A program made the position numbers and the translations under genes. From the NCBI RefSeq assembly GCF_001029435.1, contig NZ_LDOV01000007.1:1-64000 (forward strand): a stretch of 64,000 nt of DNA. The letters are read 5' to 3'. This DNA is from Photobacterium aphoticum (lineage in GTDB: Bacteria; Pseudomonadota; Gammaproteobacteria; Enterobacterales; Vibrionaceae). The notes beneath the pieces are model-generated. The model did no database searches. It worked only from the letters and a program-made list of their open reading frames with translations, and was not told the origin of the DNA. Position 1 is the first letter of the stretch, and every line of letters begins with the position of its first letter. This document shows, one piece after another, positions 1 through 9,962 of this stretch.

Positions 1-395
1 CCCGCTTACCCGCTTACCCGCCCAATTCGTCCCATTATCCCAAATTATCATGCTGTGATCTGATCTCGCTCTTACTCTTGTTGTAAATAACTTGTGTAAA
101 TTTATCGAGAGGGGCAGAGTAATGAAAATGTTGGATTTTTAGCCAAAAGTGAAACATCTCACCGAGCCATCTCACAGTGATTGAGGGTAATCCCCTGAAA
201 ATCGCCCAATCTGCCGGTAGATACCTTGTATTACAAGATTCTGCCCCCATAGCAAGAGATAGCCGGCGTAACAACCATGTCATTGAGTTGTTACTGCTAA
301 TTGATTTCCAGCCCTGCGAATCGATGATCTCGGAGTGGCATTTTGCGCGTTGCTATGCAGTATGGGTATGGCAAGGCGCATCCAAGGAGTAATGC
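1..395. other. Non-coding stretch upstream of pepB
   Basis: I see no convincing gene here. Short open frames exist on both strands but have no ribosome binding site or recognisable protein family. The first 20 bases contain about two copies of an 8-base tandem unit (CCGCTTAC). A clear ribosome binding site (AAGGAG, 384-389) belongs to the following pepB. In many relatives iscX lies just upstream of pepB, but no IscX-like protein is encoded here. Confidence 0.6.
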
Positions 396-1688
396 ATGTC
401 TGTCAAAATGAACGTTTTTCTTTCTCATGACGCTGCGGCCCCGCAGTGGGGCGCCAATGCCCTGGTGACTTTCCAGCCGGAAGGTGCCGTGGTTCACCTT
501 ACCGGTGACAATGCGTTGGTCGCGGTACAGCGTGCTGGGCGTAAGCTCGATGGACAAGGCATTAAGCAGGTTGTGCTGGGCGGTGAAGGCTGGGATCTGG
601 AAACCGTTTGGGCATTCATTCAAGGTCACCGTAACAGTAAGCCTGGTAACACCGTTGAGTGGCCGGCACTGTCTGAGCAAGACGAAGCCGAACTGCAAGC
701 GCGCATCATGGCGACTGAGTGGGTCCGTGAAATCATTAACCAGTCAGCAGACGTTGTACGTCCATCCCAGTTGGCCGCGCGTGCCGGTGAATGGATCAAA
801 GCCCTTGCCCCTGAGCAGGTGACGTACAAAATCGTGAAAGGGAACGATCTGTTAGATGAAGGCTGGAACGGTATTCATACCGTCGGCCGTGGTTCAGAGC
901 GTTCGCCTGCAATGCTGCGTCTGGATTACAACCCAACTGGTAACCCGGATGCGCCGGTTCATACCTGTCTGGTTGGTAAAGGGATCACTTTTGACTCGGG
1001 CGGTTACAGCATGAAACCGTCAGCGGGCATGATTGCGATGAAAGCCGATATGGGTGGCGCGGCGCTGGCGGCAGGTGCGTTGGCACTGGCGATTGCCCGT
1101 GGTACTAACAAGCGTATCAAGCTGATCCTGTGTTGTGCAGAGAACATGGTGTCAGGCCGTGCGTGCAAACTGGGCGACATCATTACCTACAAAAATGGCA
1201 AAACTGTTGAAGTGCTCAATACCGATGCGGAAGGCCGTTTGGTACTGGCGGATGGTCTGATTTACGCCAGCGCACAAAATCCGGCGTTGATCATTGACTG
1301 TGCCACGTTAACCGGTGCCGCGAAAAACGCGCTGGGTAACGATTACCACGCGCTGTTCACTTACGATCAGGCGCTGGCGCAAAAAGCGCTGTTGGCGGCG
1401 AAAGAAGAAAACGAAGGCTTGTGGCCGTTGCCGCTGGATGAAGAGCACCGTGGCATGATGCCGTCGCATTTTGCGGATCTGTCTAACATCTCGCAAGGTG
1501 AGTTTATGCCGGGCGCCAGCACAGCGGCAGCCTTCTTGTCGTACTTTGTGGACGATTACCAGAACGGCTGGATGCACATTGATGCCAGCGGCACTTACCG
1601 CAAAGGGCCGACCGATAAGTGGGCCGCCGGTGCAACCGGTATGGGTGTACGTACACTGGCTAACATTTTGTGCGATCACGAAGATTAA
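396..1688 (+). CDS. pepB: Peptidase B (M17 leucyl aminopeptidase family), first copy
   Basis: This 430-residue cytoplasmic aminopeptidase should remove N-terminal residues from peptides, with two metal ions at the active site. The family signature NTDAEGRL is at residues 275-282. The metal ligands fall at K195, D200, D218, D277 and E279, and the catalytic R281 and K207 are also present, in the same numbering as E. coli PepB. The start is the ATG six bases after AAGGAG. The protein is intact. A second, clearly paralogous PepB starts 47 bases downstream, so this is the first member of a tandem pair. It probably forms a hexamer like other M17 enzymes. Confidence 0.93.
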   Translation: MSVKMNVFLSHDAAAPQWGANALVTFQPEGAVVHLTGDNALVAVQRAGRKLDGQGIKQVVLGGEGWDLETVWAFIQGHRNSKPGNTVEWPALSEQDEAELQARIMATEWVREIINQSADVVRPSQLAARAGEWIKALAPEQVTYKIVKGNDLLDEGWNGIHTVGRGSERSPAMLRLDYNPTGNPDAPVHTCLVGKGITFDSGGYSMKPSAGMIAMKADMGGAALAAGALALAIARGTNKRIKLILCCAENMVSGRACKLGDIITYKNGKTVEVLNTDAEGRLVLADGLIYASAQNPALIIDCATLTGAAKNALGNDYHALFTYDQALAQKALLAAKEENEGLWPLPLDEEHRGMMPSHFADLSNISQGEFMPGASTAAAFLSYFVDDYQNGWMHIDASGTYRKGPTDKWAAGATGMGVRTLANILCDHED

Positions 1689-1698
1689 TGAGATAAAG

Positions 1699-1721
1699 GG
1701 CTGCCTGTCTGGCAGGCAGCC
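1699..1721 (+). other. Hairpin between the two pepB copies
   Basis: A perfect 9-bp inverted repeat (1699-1707 and 1713-1721) with a 5-base loop sits between the two pepB genes. It is followed by a short A run and the ribosome binding site of the second gene, not by a T run. It is therefore better read as an RNA-processing or stability hairpin than as an intrinsic terminator. Confidence 0.6.
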
Positions 1722-1735
1722 AAAAAGGAAGAAGC

Positions 1736-3013
1736 ATGTTAAGGATTACGTTATCTGCTGAGGCACACACCGGAATGTGGGGTGACAACGCACTGCTGGC
1801 TTATGACGCCGATGGTGTGGTGATCCACTATCAGGGTGAGTTCCCGTTACGCCGTATTCAGCAGGCGGGCAGACAACTGCAGGGTCAAGGCATCAGCGCC
1901 GTGAGCCTGGAAGGGGAAGGCTGGAGCTACGAGCGTCAGTGGGCGTTTTATTGTGGTCTGTCTTCGCCAAAAGGCGCCGTGAAACTGCGCTGGGCATCCA
2001 TCGATGAAGATGAATTAGAACTGCTGAATGCGCGTCATCACAGTGCGGAATGGTTACGTAAAGTGATCAATGCCTCGCCACAGGAGATGTACCCGGAGCG
2101 TTTGGCGGAAGAGGCCGTGGCGTTTTTGAGTGACATCGGCGGCGAGCATATCAGCCATGAATGCATCGTCGGTGATGCGTTGCTTGAGCAGGGCTGGGTA
2201 GGCGTACACAGCGTGGGCCGTGCCAGCAGCCGTCCTCCGGTGATGCTGACGGTCGATTACAACCCGACCGGTCAGGCGGATGCCCCTGTGGCGGCGTGTT
2301 TGGTGGGTAAAGGGATCACCTTTGACTCCGGCGGTTACAGCATCAAGCCAAGCGCAGGCATGGCCGCCATGAAATGCGACATGGGTGGCGCGGCAACGGT
2401 GACAGCGGCGCTGGGTTATGCCATTGCCCAAGGGCTGAACCAGCGTGTGAAGCTGTATTTGTGCTGTGCAGAAAACCTGATTGCGGGTAACGCGTACAAG
2501 CTGGGTGACATCCTGACGTACAAAAATGGTCAGACGGTTGAAATTCTCAATACGGATGCGGAAGGGCGTCTGGTATTGGCAGATGGTTTGATCGCAGCGA
2601 CAGAAACGAAAGCGCCATTGATCATTGATGCAGCAACCTTGACAGGGGCTGCTATGATGGCGGTAGGGACAGATTACAACGCCTTGTTCAGTATGGATAA
2701 ATCCCTGCTGCTCAAAGCACAGCAATTATCAGATCTGGTCAATGAGCCGGCGTGGCCATTGCCACTGGAAACCTGGCACCAGAGCCAGCTGCCTTCACAC
2801 TATGCGGATACGGCCAATGGACGTAGCCAGAAAGGGGGCATGGCAGGGGCATCGACGGCGGCGGCATTCTTGTCACGGTTTGTCGATACACAGCAAAGCC
2901 AATGGCTGCATGTGGATTTGGCCGCCTGCTTCAGAGAAAGCCCGGATAGCCGTTGGGCAGCCGGCGCGACCGGTTTAGGTGTCGCGCACATTGCGGCACT
3001 GCTGTTGGGGTGA
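1736..3013 (+). CDS. pepB: Peptidase B paralogue (M17 leucyl aminopeptidase family), second copy
   Basis: This 425-residue protein is a paralogue of the preceding PepB. The metal and catalytic positions are conserved: K192, D197, D215, D274, E276, with K204 and R278. The NTDAEGRL signature is at 272-279. The C-terminal third and the N-terminal domain differ clearly from the first copy, so this is an old or diverged duplication, not a recent one. It has its own ribosome binding site (AGGAAG) a few bases before the ATG. The gap to the first copy is short and lacks a terminator, so both are probably cotranscribed. Which one is the orthologue of E. coli pepB cannot be settled by eye. Confidence 0.9.
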   Translation: MLRITLSAEAHTGMWGDNALLAYDADGVVIHYQGEFPLRRIQQAGRQLQGQGISAVSLEGEGWSYERQWAFYCGLSSPKGAVKLRWASIDEDELELLNARHHSAEWLRKVINASPQEMYPERLAEEAVAFLSDIGGEHISHECIVGDALLEQGWVGVHSVGRASSRPPVMLTVDYNPTGQADAPVAACLVGKGITFDSGGYSIKPSAGMAAMKCDMGGAATVTAALGYAIAQGLNQRVKLYLCCAENLIAGNAYKLGDILTYKNGQTVEILNTDAEGRLVLADGLIAATETKAPLIIDAATLTGAAMMAVGTDYNALFSMDKSLLLKAQQLSDLVNEPAWPLPLETWHQSQLPSHYADTANGRSQKGGMAGASTAAAFLSRFVDTQQSQWLHVDLAACFRESPDSRWAAGATGLGVAHIAALLLG

Positions 3014-3201
3014 GAACCCGTTAGGATAGACCACGGATACAGGTAGCCCTTTATCAGGGCAAACAACACAGCAACGTCAGAAGGAGTCTGCAAAGAGAAG
3101 GACGTCAGTAGGGGACAGTGTATTGTGTTTAAGCGGAGCAGCGCGCCGCTGGAATTCGCCACGGCGAGGCCGGCTCCCAGCTTCAAAAGGAAACTATAAT
3201 A

Positions 3202-3630
3202 ATGACGATCGAAAAGACATTCTCAATTGTGAAGCCAGATGCGGTAAAACGTAACTTGATCGGTGCCATTTACCAGCGTATTGAAAGTGCCGGGCTAAAA
3301 GTGGTGGCGGCCAAAATGATCCGTATGGATGCCGACAAAGCCAAAGGGTTTTATGCCGAGCATGAAGGCAAGCCTTTCTTTGATGACTTAGTGGCCTTTA
3401 TGATGTCTGGCCCTGTGATGGTACAGGTGCTGGAAGGAGACAATGCGGTAGCCCGTTACCGTGAACTGATGGGGAAAACCAACCCTGAAGAAGCCGCGTG
3501 CGGTACGTTGCGTGCCGATTTTGCGTTGAGCCTGCGTCATAACTCCGTACACGGTGCAGACAGCCCTGCGTCAGCAGCGCGCGAGATCGCCTACTTCTTT
3601 GCTGACGATGAGATTTGTCCGCGCGACTGA
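3202..3630 (+). CDS. ndk: Nucleoside diphosphate kinase
   Basis: Ndk transfers the gamma phosphate of ATP to nucleoside diphosphates through a phosphohistidine intermediate. The 142-residue length is normal. The N-terminal KPDAV (K11) and the active-site motif NSVHGAD, with H117, are both present. The C-terminus CPR is typical of gammaproteobacterial Ndk. A ribosome binding site (AAAGGAAA) precedes the ATG. The 188-base gap after pepB probably holds its promoter, and a strong terminator follows. Confidence 0.97.
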   Translation: MTIEKTFSIVKPDAVKRNLIGAIYQRIESAGLKVVAAKMIRMDADKAKGFYAEHEGKPFFDDLVAFMMSGPVMVQVLEGDNAVARYRELMGKTNPEEAACGTLRADFALSLRHNSVHGADSPASAAREIAYFFADDEICPRD

Positions 3631-3653
3631 TCCCTGTCCAAACAGACCATTCC

Positions 3654-3680
3654 ACGGGAGGCTTCGGCCTCCCGTTTTTT
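3654..3680 (+). terminator. Intrinsic terminator after ndk
   Basis: A 9-bp perfect stem (3654-3662 with 3667-3675) closes a TTCG tetraloop and is followed by a T run. Confidence 0.93.
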
Positions 3681-3890
3681 ATGGTCATCGCGCTTTCTGA
3701 CAGGGGCATGACGGGGAACAGGTGGAAACTACTAGCCAAAGCCTGTACAATTTCGCGCCTTAAAACCAAACTGAGTATCACACGCCTGCGAGCGGTGATA
3801 CGGCTTACTTAAGGTCCTGTCGTAGACAGCATATTGCGCTGTATACCTAAGGCACAGATAACGTCACGTAATAGAAAGAGGCAACAACCG

Positions 3891-5012
3891 ATGACAACTG
3901 TTAAAACGAATCTGCTGGATTTTGATCGCAAGGGGCTGCGTCAGTATTTTGCCGATGAACTGGGTGAAAAAGCCTTCCGCGCGGATCAGATTATGAAGTG
4001 GATTTACCATTTCGGTTGTGATGATTTCGATCAAATGACGAACATCAACAAGAAGTTACGTGAAAAGCTAAAAGCTGTCGCGGAAATTCGCGCACCTTAC
4101 GTTTCAGAAGCGCAGCACTCTTCTGACGGTACCATTAAGTGGGCCATGCGTGTGGGCGATCAGGACGTGGAAACCGTGTACATTCCTGACGAAGATCGTG
4201 CAACTCTGTGTGTGTCTTCTCAGGTAGGTTGTGCACTGGAATGTAAATTCTGTTCAACGGCGCAGCAGGGCTTTAACCGTAACCTGCGCGTATCTGAAAT
4301 TATTGGTCAGGTATGGCGTGCTGCCAAAGAGATCGGTGTCGAGAAAGAAACCGGTCGTCGTCCTATCACTAACGTGGTGATGATGGGCATGGGTGAGCCA
4401 CTGCTGAACATGAAAAACCTGATCCCTGCGCTGGAAATCATGCTGGACGATCTGGGCTTTGGCCTGTCGAAGCGTCGCGTGACCGTTTCTACCTCAGGTG
4501 TGGTATCGGGTCTGGATCAGATGACCGGTAACATCGACGTGGCACTGGCGATTTCGCTGCATGCGCCAACCGATGAACTACGCTCTGAGATCATGCCAAT
4601 CAACAACCGCTGGAACATCGAAGACTTCCTGGCCTCAGTTCGCCGCTACATCGCGTCATCAAACGCGAACCGTGGCCGTGTGACGGTGGAGTACGTGCTG
4701 CTGGATCATGTTAACGATGACATGGAACACGCGCGTCAGTTGGGGGCATTGTTGAAAGACACCCCAGCGAAGATCAACCTGATCCCGTTCAACCCGTACC
4801 CGGGCTCGCCATACAAAAAGCCAAGTAACTCACGTATTGACCGTTTCATGAAAACCTTGATGGAATATGATTACACGGTCACGATCCGTAAGACCCGTGG
4901 TGATGATATTGATGCGGCTTGCGGACAATTGGTTGGTGATGTGATTGACCGCACGAAACGAACACAAGCGAAGCTTCAAAACGGTGAACAAATCCCGGTA
5001 AAATCAGTCTAA
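3891..5012 (+). CDS. rlmN: Dual-specificity 23S rRNA/tRNA adenine C2-methyltransferase
   Basis: RlmN is a radical-SAM enzyme that methylates C2 of A2503 in 23S rRNA and A37 in some tRNAs. From this start the protein has 373 residues. The 4Fe-4S cysteines are C114, C118 and C121 (CxxxCxxC). The two catalytic cysteines align as C107 and C344, which keep the spacing of E. coli C118 and C355. An in-frame start 57 bases upstream exists. The ATG at 3891, after AGAGGCAA, gives the N-terminus [11 protein letters not shown] and is preferred. It heads the rlmN-pilW-rodZ-ispG-hisS-yfgM-bamB gene run. Confidence 0.95.
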   Translation: MTTVKTNLLDFDRKGLRQYFADELGEKAFRADQIMKWIYHFGCDDFDQMTNINKKLREKLKAVAEIRAPYVSEAQHSSDGTIKWAMRVGDQDVETVYIPDEDRATLCVSSQVGCALECKFCSTAQQGFNRNLRVSEIIGQVWRAAKEIGVEKETGRRPITNVVMMGMGEPLLNMKNLIPALEIMLDDLGFGLSKRRVTVSTSGVVSGLDQMTGNIDVALAISLHAPTDELRSEIMPINNRWNIEDFLASVRRYIASSNANRGRVTVEYVLLDHVNDDMEHARQLGALLKDTPAKINLIPFNPYPGSPYKKPSNSRIDRFMKTLMEYDYTVTIRKTRGDDIDAACGQLVGDVIDRTKRTQAKLQNGEQIPVKSV

Positions 5013-5022
5013 TACAGACGGT

Positions 5023-5051
5023 CCCAGTCCAACTTTAGCGGTTGGACTGGG
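5023..5051 (+). other. Hairpin between rlmN and pilW
   Basis: A perfect 11-bp inverted repeat (5023-5033 and 5041-5051) with a 7-base loop lies just after the rlmN stop codon. No T run follows. It may be an attenuator, an RNA-processing element or a weak terminator. Confidence 0.6.
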
Positions 5052-5081
5052 TATACATATGGATATAAATGTGGGGTTGTA

Positions 5082-5840
5082 ATGGTACGGTGGACGATGT
5101 ACCCGTTATTGTGTAGTTTAATGATTGGCTGTGTAACGGTCGATGATGCTGGCAATGCGAAACAGACAGTAGACAAAATAGAAGCGTCAGAAGCACGCAT
5201 CGCACTGGGCTTAAGCTACCTGGAGAATGGTCAGTGGCAGCGCGCACGGGATAATTTGGAAATCGCATTAGAATATGCCCCAAAATATTACCGCGCACAG
5301 AACGCCATGGCCTACTATTATCAACAGGTTGATGAGCCAACTCAGGCAGAAGCCCTCTATAAGCAAGCACTGCGTGATTCACCGAAAAACGGTGATGTGC
5401 AGAATAACTACGGCACGTTTTTATGTGCGCAAGGACGTTACGACGAGGCGATTTCAGCCTTTGAAAAGGCGATTGCCCAGCCTTATTACTACCTAACGTC
5501 TGCCAGTTATGAAAACGCCGCATTGTGCAGCTTGAAGAAAGGCAGCGAGTCTGAAGCACGTGTCTATTTTGATAAAGCCCTGGCTTACGACCCATACAGA
5601 CCAATGTCAATGTTGCAGCTGGCGAAGTTGGATATTAAGGACGACAACCTGAAAGATGCACGCGTCCGGCTGTTTAAATTCAACAAGAGATACGGGTACA
5701 AAGCTGACAGTTTATGGCTGTTGATCCAATTGGAGAATCAGGCAGGCAGTCAGAGCATGGTTGAGAAATACGCCGGTATTTTGCAACAGCAGTTCCCGGG
5801 CTCTAAGCAATATCAAAACTATCTAGCCAATGAATACTGA
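5082..5840 (+). CDS. pilW: Type IV pilus biogenesis/stability lipoprotein PilW (PilF)
   Basis: This 252-residue protein is a TPR lipoprotein needed for outer-membrane assembly of the PilQ secretin in type IV pilus systems. A short signal peptide ends in a lipobox (LMIGC, C17). TPR-like helical repeats then run from about residue 35 to 240. Its place between rlmN and rodZ is the standard gammaproteobacterial arrangement. The start is uncertain between the ATG at 5082 and an in-frame ATG at 5097, which would shorten the signal peptide by five residues. The end overlaps rodZ by 11 bases, suggesting translational coupling. Confidence 0.9.
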   Translation: MVRWTMYPLLCSLMIGCVTVDDAGNAKQTVDKIEASEARIALGLSYLENGQWQRARDNLEIALEYAPKYYRAQNAMAYYYQQVDEPTQAEALYKQALRDSPKNGDVQNNYGTFLCAQGRYDEAISAFEKAIAQPYYYLTSASYENAALCSLKKGSESEARVYFDKALAYDPYRPMSMLQLAKLDIKDDNLKDARVRLFKFNKRYGYKADSLWLLIQLENQAGSQSMVEKYAGILQQQFPGSKQYQNYLANEY

Positions 5841-6819
5841 ACAGAACGAAGAACGATCAACAGAAGATAGTCATCTTCCCGGGGATATGCTGCGTCAGGC
5901 TCGTGAGAAGCTAGGCTATTCCCAGAAAGATGTTGCTAGCCGACTGAGACTTCGTCAGTCGGTGGTCAATGACATCGAAAATAACCATTTTGAAGAAGCA
6001 CAACTGGCCACGTTTACCCGTGGCTATGTGCGTTCATATGCGAAATTTGTCGGTCTTGACGAAAATGCGATTTTGGCCAAGTTGGACCATCACGGTCACG
6101 CTCAGCCGCAAGAACAAGAAATGCAGAGCTTTTCTCGCCGTACGAAGCGAGAAGCCCACGATAGCCGTATTATGCGCCTGACTTGGGTGCTGGCGGTGCT
6201 GTTCATTGGTTTAACCGGTGTGTGGTGGTGGCAGAGTCTGCAAATGTCTCCGGAAGCAGAATTGGCCGCGACCGTCAGCACGGGAACACCACCGCTGGAT
6301 GAGTCACTGGCAACGGCTGGGCAAACGCCTGTTGTGACCGCAGAAACCGTGACGGATTTAAACCCGGCACAAGAAGCCCAGCTGACGACGACCGAGACAC
6401 CGGCACATGATGCTGTGGTGACACCGGTATCGAATGCCGATGAAGCCCCTAAAGCCGAATTTGTCGACAGCTTCACCGAGGTGGCACCAGTGGATGCGAC
6501 CAACGATGCGGTTACGCCTGTGGCAGAAGAAACCACCGAGGTGGCTGAGGTTGAAACCCCGGCAGAGCCCGTGGTACCTGCCTCTGATCTTGAATTGAGC
6601 TTTACCGGCGATTGCTGGATTGATATCCGCGATGCAAACGGTAAGCGCCTTGATACCGGTATCAAGAAAGCCGGTGATGTTTTGAAGCTGGATGGCGCCG
6701 AGCCGTTCAAAGTCGTGCTGGGTGCGCCTGGTGTGGTGACCATGAGTTATCAAGGCAAGCCGGTTGATCTGAGCCGATATCCGGCAGGGAAAGTGGCACG
6801 TTTGAAACTGCCGCAGTAA
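5830..6819 (+). CDS. rodZ: Cytoskeletal membrane protein RodZ
   Basis: RodZ links MreB filaments to the cell-wall elongation machinery. The 329-residue protein has a cytoplasmic helix-turn-helix domain (about 15-85), one transmembrane segment (about 116-135, ending VWWWQ) and a long acidic Thr/Val/Glu-rich periplasmic linker (about 150-255). A C-terminal DUF4115 domain spans about 258-329. This is the normal RodZ architecture. It overlaps pilW and is followed 14 bases later by ispG. Confidence 0.93.
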   Translation: MNTEQNEERSTEDSHLPGDMLRQAREKLGYSQKDVASRLRLRQSVVNDIENNHFEEAQLATFTRGYVRSYAKFVGLDENAILAKLDHHGHAQPQEQEMQSFSRRTKREAHDSRIMRLTWVLAVLFIGLTGVWWWQSLQMSPEAELAATVSTGTPPLDESLATAGQTPVVTAETVTDLNPAQEAQLTTTETPAHDAVVTPVSNADEAPKAEFVDSFTEVAPVDATNDAVTPVAEETTEVAEVETPAEPVVPASDLELSFTGDCWIDIRDANGKRLDTGIKKAGDVLKLDGAEPFKVVLGAPGVVTMSYQGKPVDLSRYPAGKVARLKLPQ

Positions 6820-6833
6820 ACAGAGTAAATGTA

Positions 6834-7949
6834 ATGCATAACGAGTCTCCAATTAAGCGTCGCCAATCGACCCGTATTTATGTCGGGAATGTGCCGATTG
6901 GTGATGGTGCGCCGATTGCCGTGCAATCAATGACCAATACCCGCACAACGGATGTTGATGCGACGGTCGCGCAGATCAAAGCACTGGAAAAAGTCGGTGC
7001 GGATATCGTCCGTGTCTCCGTGCCTACCATGGATGCGGCAGAAGCGTTCAAGCTGATCAAACAGCAGGTGAACGTGCCGTTGGTGGCAGATATCCACTTT
7101 GATTACCGTATTGCCCTGCAAGTCGCAGAATACGGGGTAGACTGTTTGCGTATCAACCCAGGTAACATCGGCCGTGAAGACCGTATTCGTGCCGTGGTCG
7201 ATTGTGCCCGCGATAAAAACATTCCTATCCGCATCGGTGTGAACGGCGGTTCACTGGAAAAAGACATTCAGCAGAAGTACGGCGAGCCAACGCCGGCGGC
7301 GCTGGTGGAATCAGCGATGCGCCATGTGGACATCTTAGATCGCCTGAACTTCGATCAGTTCAAAGTCAGTGTGAAAGCCTCTGATGTGTTCCTGGCGGTT
7401 GAGTCTTACCGTCAGTTGGCGCGTCAAATTGCCCAGCCGCTGCACTTGGGTATCACCGAAGCCGGTGGTGCACGTGCCGGTGCCGTGAAATCGGCCGTGG
7501 GTCTTGGCATGCTGCTGGCAGAAGGTATCGGTGATACTCTGCGTATTTCACTGGCCGCTGATCCGGTTGAAGAAATCAAAGTCGGTTTTGATATCTTAAA
7601 ATCACTGCGTATTCGCTCTCGCGGCATCAACTTCATTGCCTGCCCAACGTGTTCTCGCCAAGAGTTCGACGTGATCGGCACCGTGAATGAGTTAGAGCAG
7701 CGTTTGGAAGACATCACCCTGCCAATGGACGTGTCCGTGATTGGCTGTGTGGTGAACGGTCCGGGTGAAGCCGAAGTGTCACACTTGGGTATCGCCGGTG
7801 GTAACCGTAAGAGTGCTTTCTACGAAGACGGTATCCGTCAGAAAGAGCGCTTTGATAACGACAACGTGATTGATCAGCTCGAAGCGAAGATCCGCGCAAA
7901 AGCCTCTATCCTTGATGTGAATAACCGCATCAATGTGACAGAAAAATAA
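6834..7949 (+). CDS. ispG: 4-hydroxy-3-methylbut-2-en-1-yl diphosphate synthase
   Basis: IspG (GcpE) converts MEcPP to HMBPP in the non-mevalonate isoprenoid pathway using a 4Fe-4S cluster. The protein has 371 residues. The cluster ligands C270, C273 and C305 and the fourth ligand E312 sit at the same positions as in E. coli. The motifs [10 protein letters not shown] and CVVNGPGE are clear. It follows rodZ directly. The partner pathway gene dxs lies at the far end of the window. Confidence 0.97.
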   Translation: MHNESPIKRRQSTRIYVGNVPIGDGAPIAVQSMTNTRTTDVDATVAQIKALEKVGADIVRVSVPTMDAAEAFKLIKQQVNVPLVADIHFDYRIALQVAEYGVDCLRINPGNIGREDRIRAVVDCARDKNIPIRIGVNGGSLEKDIQQKYGEPTPAALVESAMRHVDILDRLNFDQFKVSVKASDVFLAVESYRQLARQIAQPLHLGITEAGGARAGAVKSAVGLGMLLAEGIGDTLRISLAADPVEEIKVGFDILKSLRIRSRGINFIACPTCSRQEFDVIGTVNELEQRLEDITLPMDVSVIGCVVNGPGEAEVSHLGIAGGNRKSAFYEDGIRQKERFDNDNVIDQLEAKIRAKASILDVNNRINVTEK

Positions 7950-7965
7950 CGAAATACTGGGGAAT

Positions 7966-7988
7966 CACGCCTGTAATGCACGGGCGTG
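7966..7988 (+). other. Hairpin between ispG and hisS
   Basis: A 9-bp stem containing one G-T pair (7966-7974 with 7980-7988) and a 5-base loop lies in the 103-base gap before hisS. There is no T run. An AT-rich TATATATT stretch follows at about 8012 and could be part of a hisS promoter, but no convincing -35 was found. Confidence 0.45.
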
Positions 7989-8052
7989 GTTCACTATTGG
8001 CGTTATAACCTATATATTCAACTCCATTCCCCATCGGTTAACGAGAATAAAC

Positions 8053-9321
8053 GTGGCGAAACAAATTCAAGCAATTCGAGGCATGAACGACTGCCTTCCA
8101 ACCCAATCTCCACTTTGGCAAAAAGTGGAAGGTACCATTAAACAAGTAGTCAGCGCATACGGTTACAGTGAAGTACGTATGCCTATCGTTGAATCAACGC
8201 ATTTGTTTAGTCGGGCAATCGGTGAAGTTACGGATGTTGTTGAAAAGGAAATGTACACCTTTGAAGACCGTAACGGCGATAGCCTGACCCTGCGCCCAGA
8301 AGGCACAGCAGGTTGTGTACGTAACGGTATTCAAAATGGTCTGCTGTACAACCAGGAACAACGCCTGTGGTACACCGGTCCAATGTTCCGCCATGAGCGT
8401 CCGCAGAAAGGCCGCTACCGTCAGTTCCACCAGTTTGGTGTGGAAGTGTTTGGCCTGAACGGTCCTGACGTTGACGCAGAACTGATCATGATGACAGCAC
8501 GTATGTGGCGTGAACTGGGTATCCATAAGCACGTTCGTCTTGAGCTGAACTCTATCGGTTCACTGGAAGCACGTGCAGACTACCGTCAGGCATTGGTTGC
8601 GTTCCTAGAGCAGCACATCGACATCCTGGACGAAGACTGCAAACGTCGCATGCACACCAACCCACTGCGCGTACTGGACACCAAAAATGCAGCGATTCAG
8701 GAAATCCTGGTTGATGCACCAAAACTGTCTGAGTACCTGGATGAAGAATCTAAGGCGCATTTTGCGGGATTGTGTGAACTATTAGACGCTGCTGGCATCG
8801 AATATCAAGTAAATGAACGTCTTGTACGTGGTTTAGATTATTATAACCGCACCGTTTTTGAGTGGATCACCGAAAGTTTGGGCGCGCAGGGTACCGTTTG
8901 TGGCGGTGGCCGTTATGATGGCTTGGTAGAGCAACTAGGCGGTAAAGCAACACCAGCTGTAGGCTTTGCAATGGGTCTAGAGCGTCTAGTGCTGATGATG
9001 GAAACACTGGAGCTGACCGACGTACGTCGCGCAGTGGACGTGTACGTTGTGACTGCTGGCGAAGGCACCATGATGGCAGGCATGAAACTGGCTGAGAAGC
9101 TACGTGAAGAAGTGTCTGGCCTACGCGTAATGAGCCACTTCGGTGGTGGTAACTTCAAGAAACAATTCAAACGTGCTGACAACGTTGGTGCGGTAGTCGC
9201 ATTGGTGCTGGGTGAAAATGAAATCGCCGAGCAAACCGTAGTAGTTAAAGATCTTCGCGGCGGTGAGCAAATCACTATGGCGCAAGACGAAGTGGCAGCA
9301 AAGCTGGCCGAATTGATTTAA
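8053..9321 (+). CDS. hisS: Histidyl-tRNA synthetase
   Basis: HisRS is a class II synthetase that charges tRNA-His. The 422-residue protein has motif 2 ([15 protein letters not shown]), the histidine-binding signature [11 protein letters not shown], motif 3 (GFAMGLERL) and a C-terminal anticodon-binding domain. The start is a GTG giving [14 protein letters not shown], a typical N-terminus. The next gene, yfgM, also starts with GTG, 13 bases after the stop. Confidence 0.97.
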   Translation: MAKQIQAIRGMNDCLPTQSPLWQKVEGTIKQVVSAYGYSEVRMPIVESTHLFSRAIGEVTDVVEKEMYTFEDRNGDSLTLRPEGTAGCVRNGIQNGLLYNQEQRLWYTGPMFRHERPQKGRYRQFHQFGVEVFGLNGPDVDAELIMMTARMWRELGIHKHVRLELNSIGSLEARADYRQALVAFLEQHIDILDEDCKRRMHTNPLRVLDTKNAAIQEILVDAPKLSEYLDEESKAHFAGLCELLDAAGIEYQVNERLVRGLDYYNRTVFEWITESLGAQGTVCGGGRYDGLVEQLGGKATPAVGFAMGLERLVLMMETLELTDVRRAVDVYVVTAGEGTMMAGMKLAEKLREEVSGLRVMSHFGGGNFKKQFKRADNVGAVVALVLGENEIAEQTVVVKDLRGGEQITMAQDEVAAKLAELI

Positions 9322-9334
9322 GAGAGGACAGGAA

Positions 9335-9946
9335 GTGGACGGCAATATCACAGAAGAACAGCAAGTTGAACAGATTAAAGCTTGGTGGAAAGAAAACGGT
9401 AAAGCCGTTGTTCTCGGTGCTGTGATTGGTCTGGGTGGTCTGACTGGCTGGCGTTACTATCAGTCTGAAGTTCAGTCAGCCAAGGAGCAGGCATCTAATG
9501 CTTACACGCAAGTGGTAACAGCATTGGAAAGCGGTAAGGCCGATGGCATTGCCGATGTTCAGGCGTTCATTGCAGCACACGAAAGCAGCCAGTACGCAGT
9601 ATTGGCTTCTCTACAGCTTGCAAAAGCGCAGGTAGAGAACGGCGATCTGAATGCCGCCGCTGAACAGTTGCGTTGGGCGATCAGCCACACTGACGACGAA
9701 GCGATTCTTCCTGTTGCCAAAACTCGCCTGGCGCGTATTTACGCTCAGCAGCAAGACTTCGATAAAGCCCTTGCTGAACTGGATCAAGTTGGCTCTGAAA
9801 GCTGGCAGGCAAAAGTGGATGAACTGCGTGGCGATATCCTGTTGCACAAAGGCGACAAGGTAGCGGCGCGTGAAGCTTATGCAAGTGCTCAGCAGTTGGG
9901 TGGTTCACCGGCACTGCAGGTGAAGCTAGACGACTTGGCACAGTAA
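9335..9946 (+). CDS. yfgM: YfgM family periplasmic chaperone-like membrane protein
   Basis: YfgM is an inner-membrane protein with a periplasmic TPR-like domain that works with the SecYEG/PpiD translocon. The 203-residue length matches the family. It has one N-terminal transmembrane segment (about 24-41) and a helical-repeat C-terminal part. The start is a GTG after AGAGGACAGG. It is in the conserved hisS-yfgM-bamB order. Confidence 0.92.
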   Translation: MDGNITEEQQVEQIKAWWKENGKAVVLGAVIGLGGLTGWRYYQSEVQSAKEQASNAYTQVVTALESGKADGIADVQAFIAAHESSQYAVLASLQLAKAQVENGDLNAAAEQLRWAISHTDDEAILPVAKTRLARIYAQQQDFDKALAELDQVGSESWQAKVDELRGDILLHKGDKVAAREAYASAQQLGGSPALQVKLDDLAQ

Positions 9947-9962
9947 GGTAGGGCGTGAGCGT

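Noticed and set aside
177..392. 71-residue open frame upstream of pepB
   Set aside because: No ribosome binding site or family resemblance, and it is not IscX. It ends within the pepB ribosome-binding region and looks like chance.
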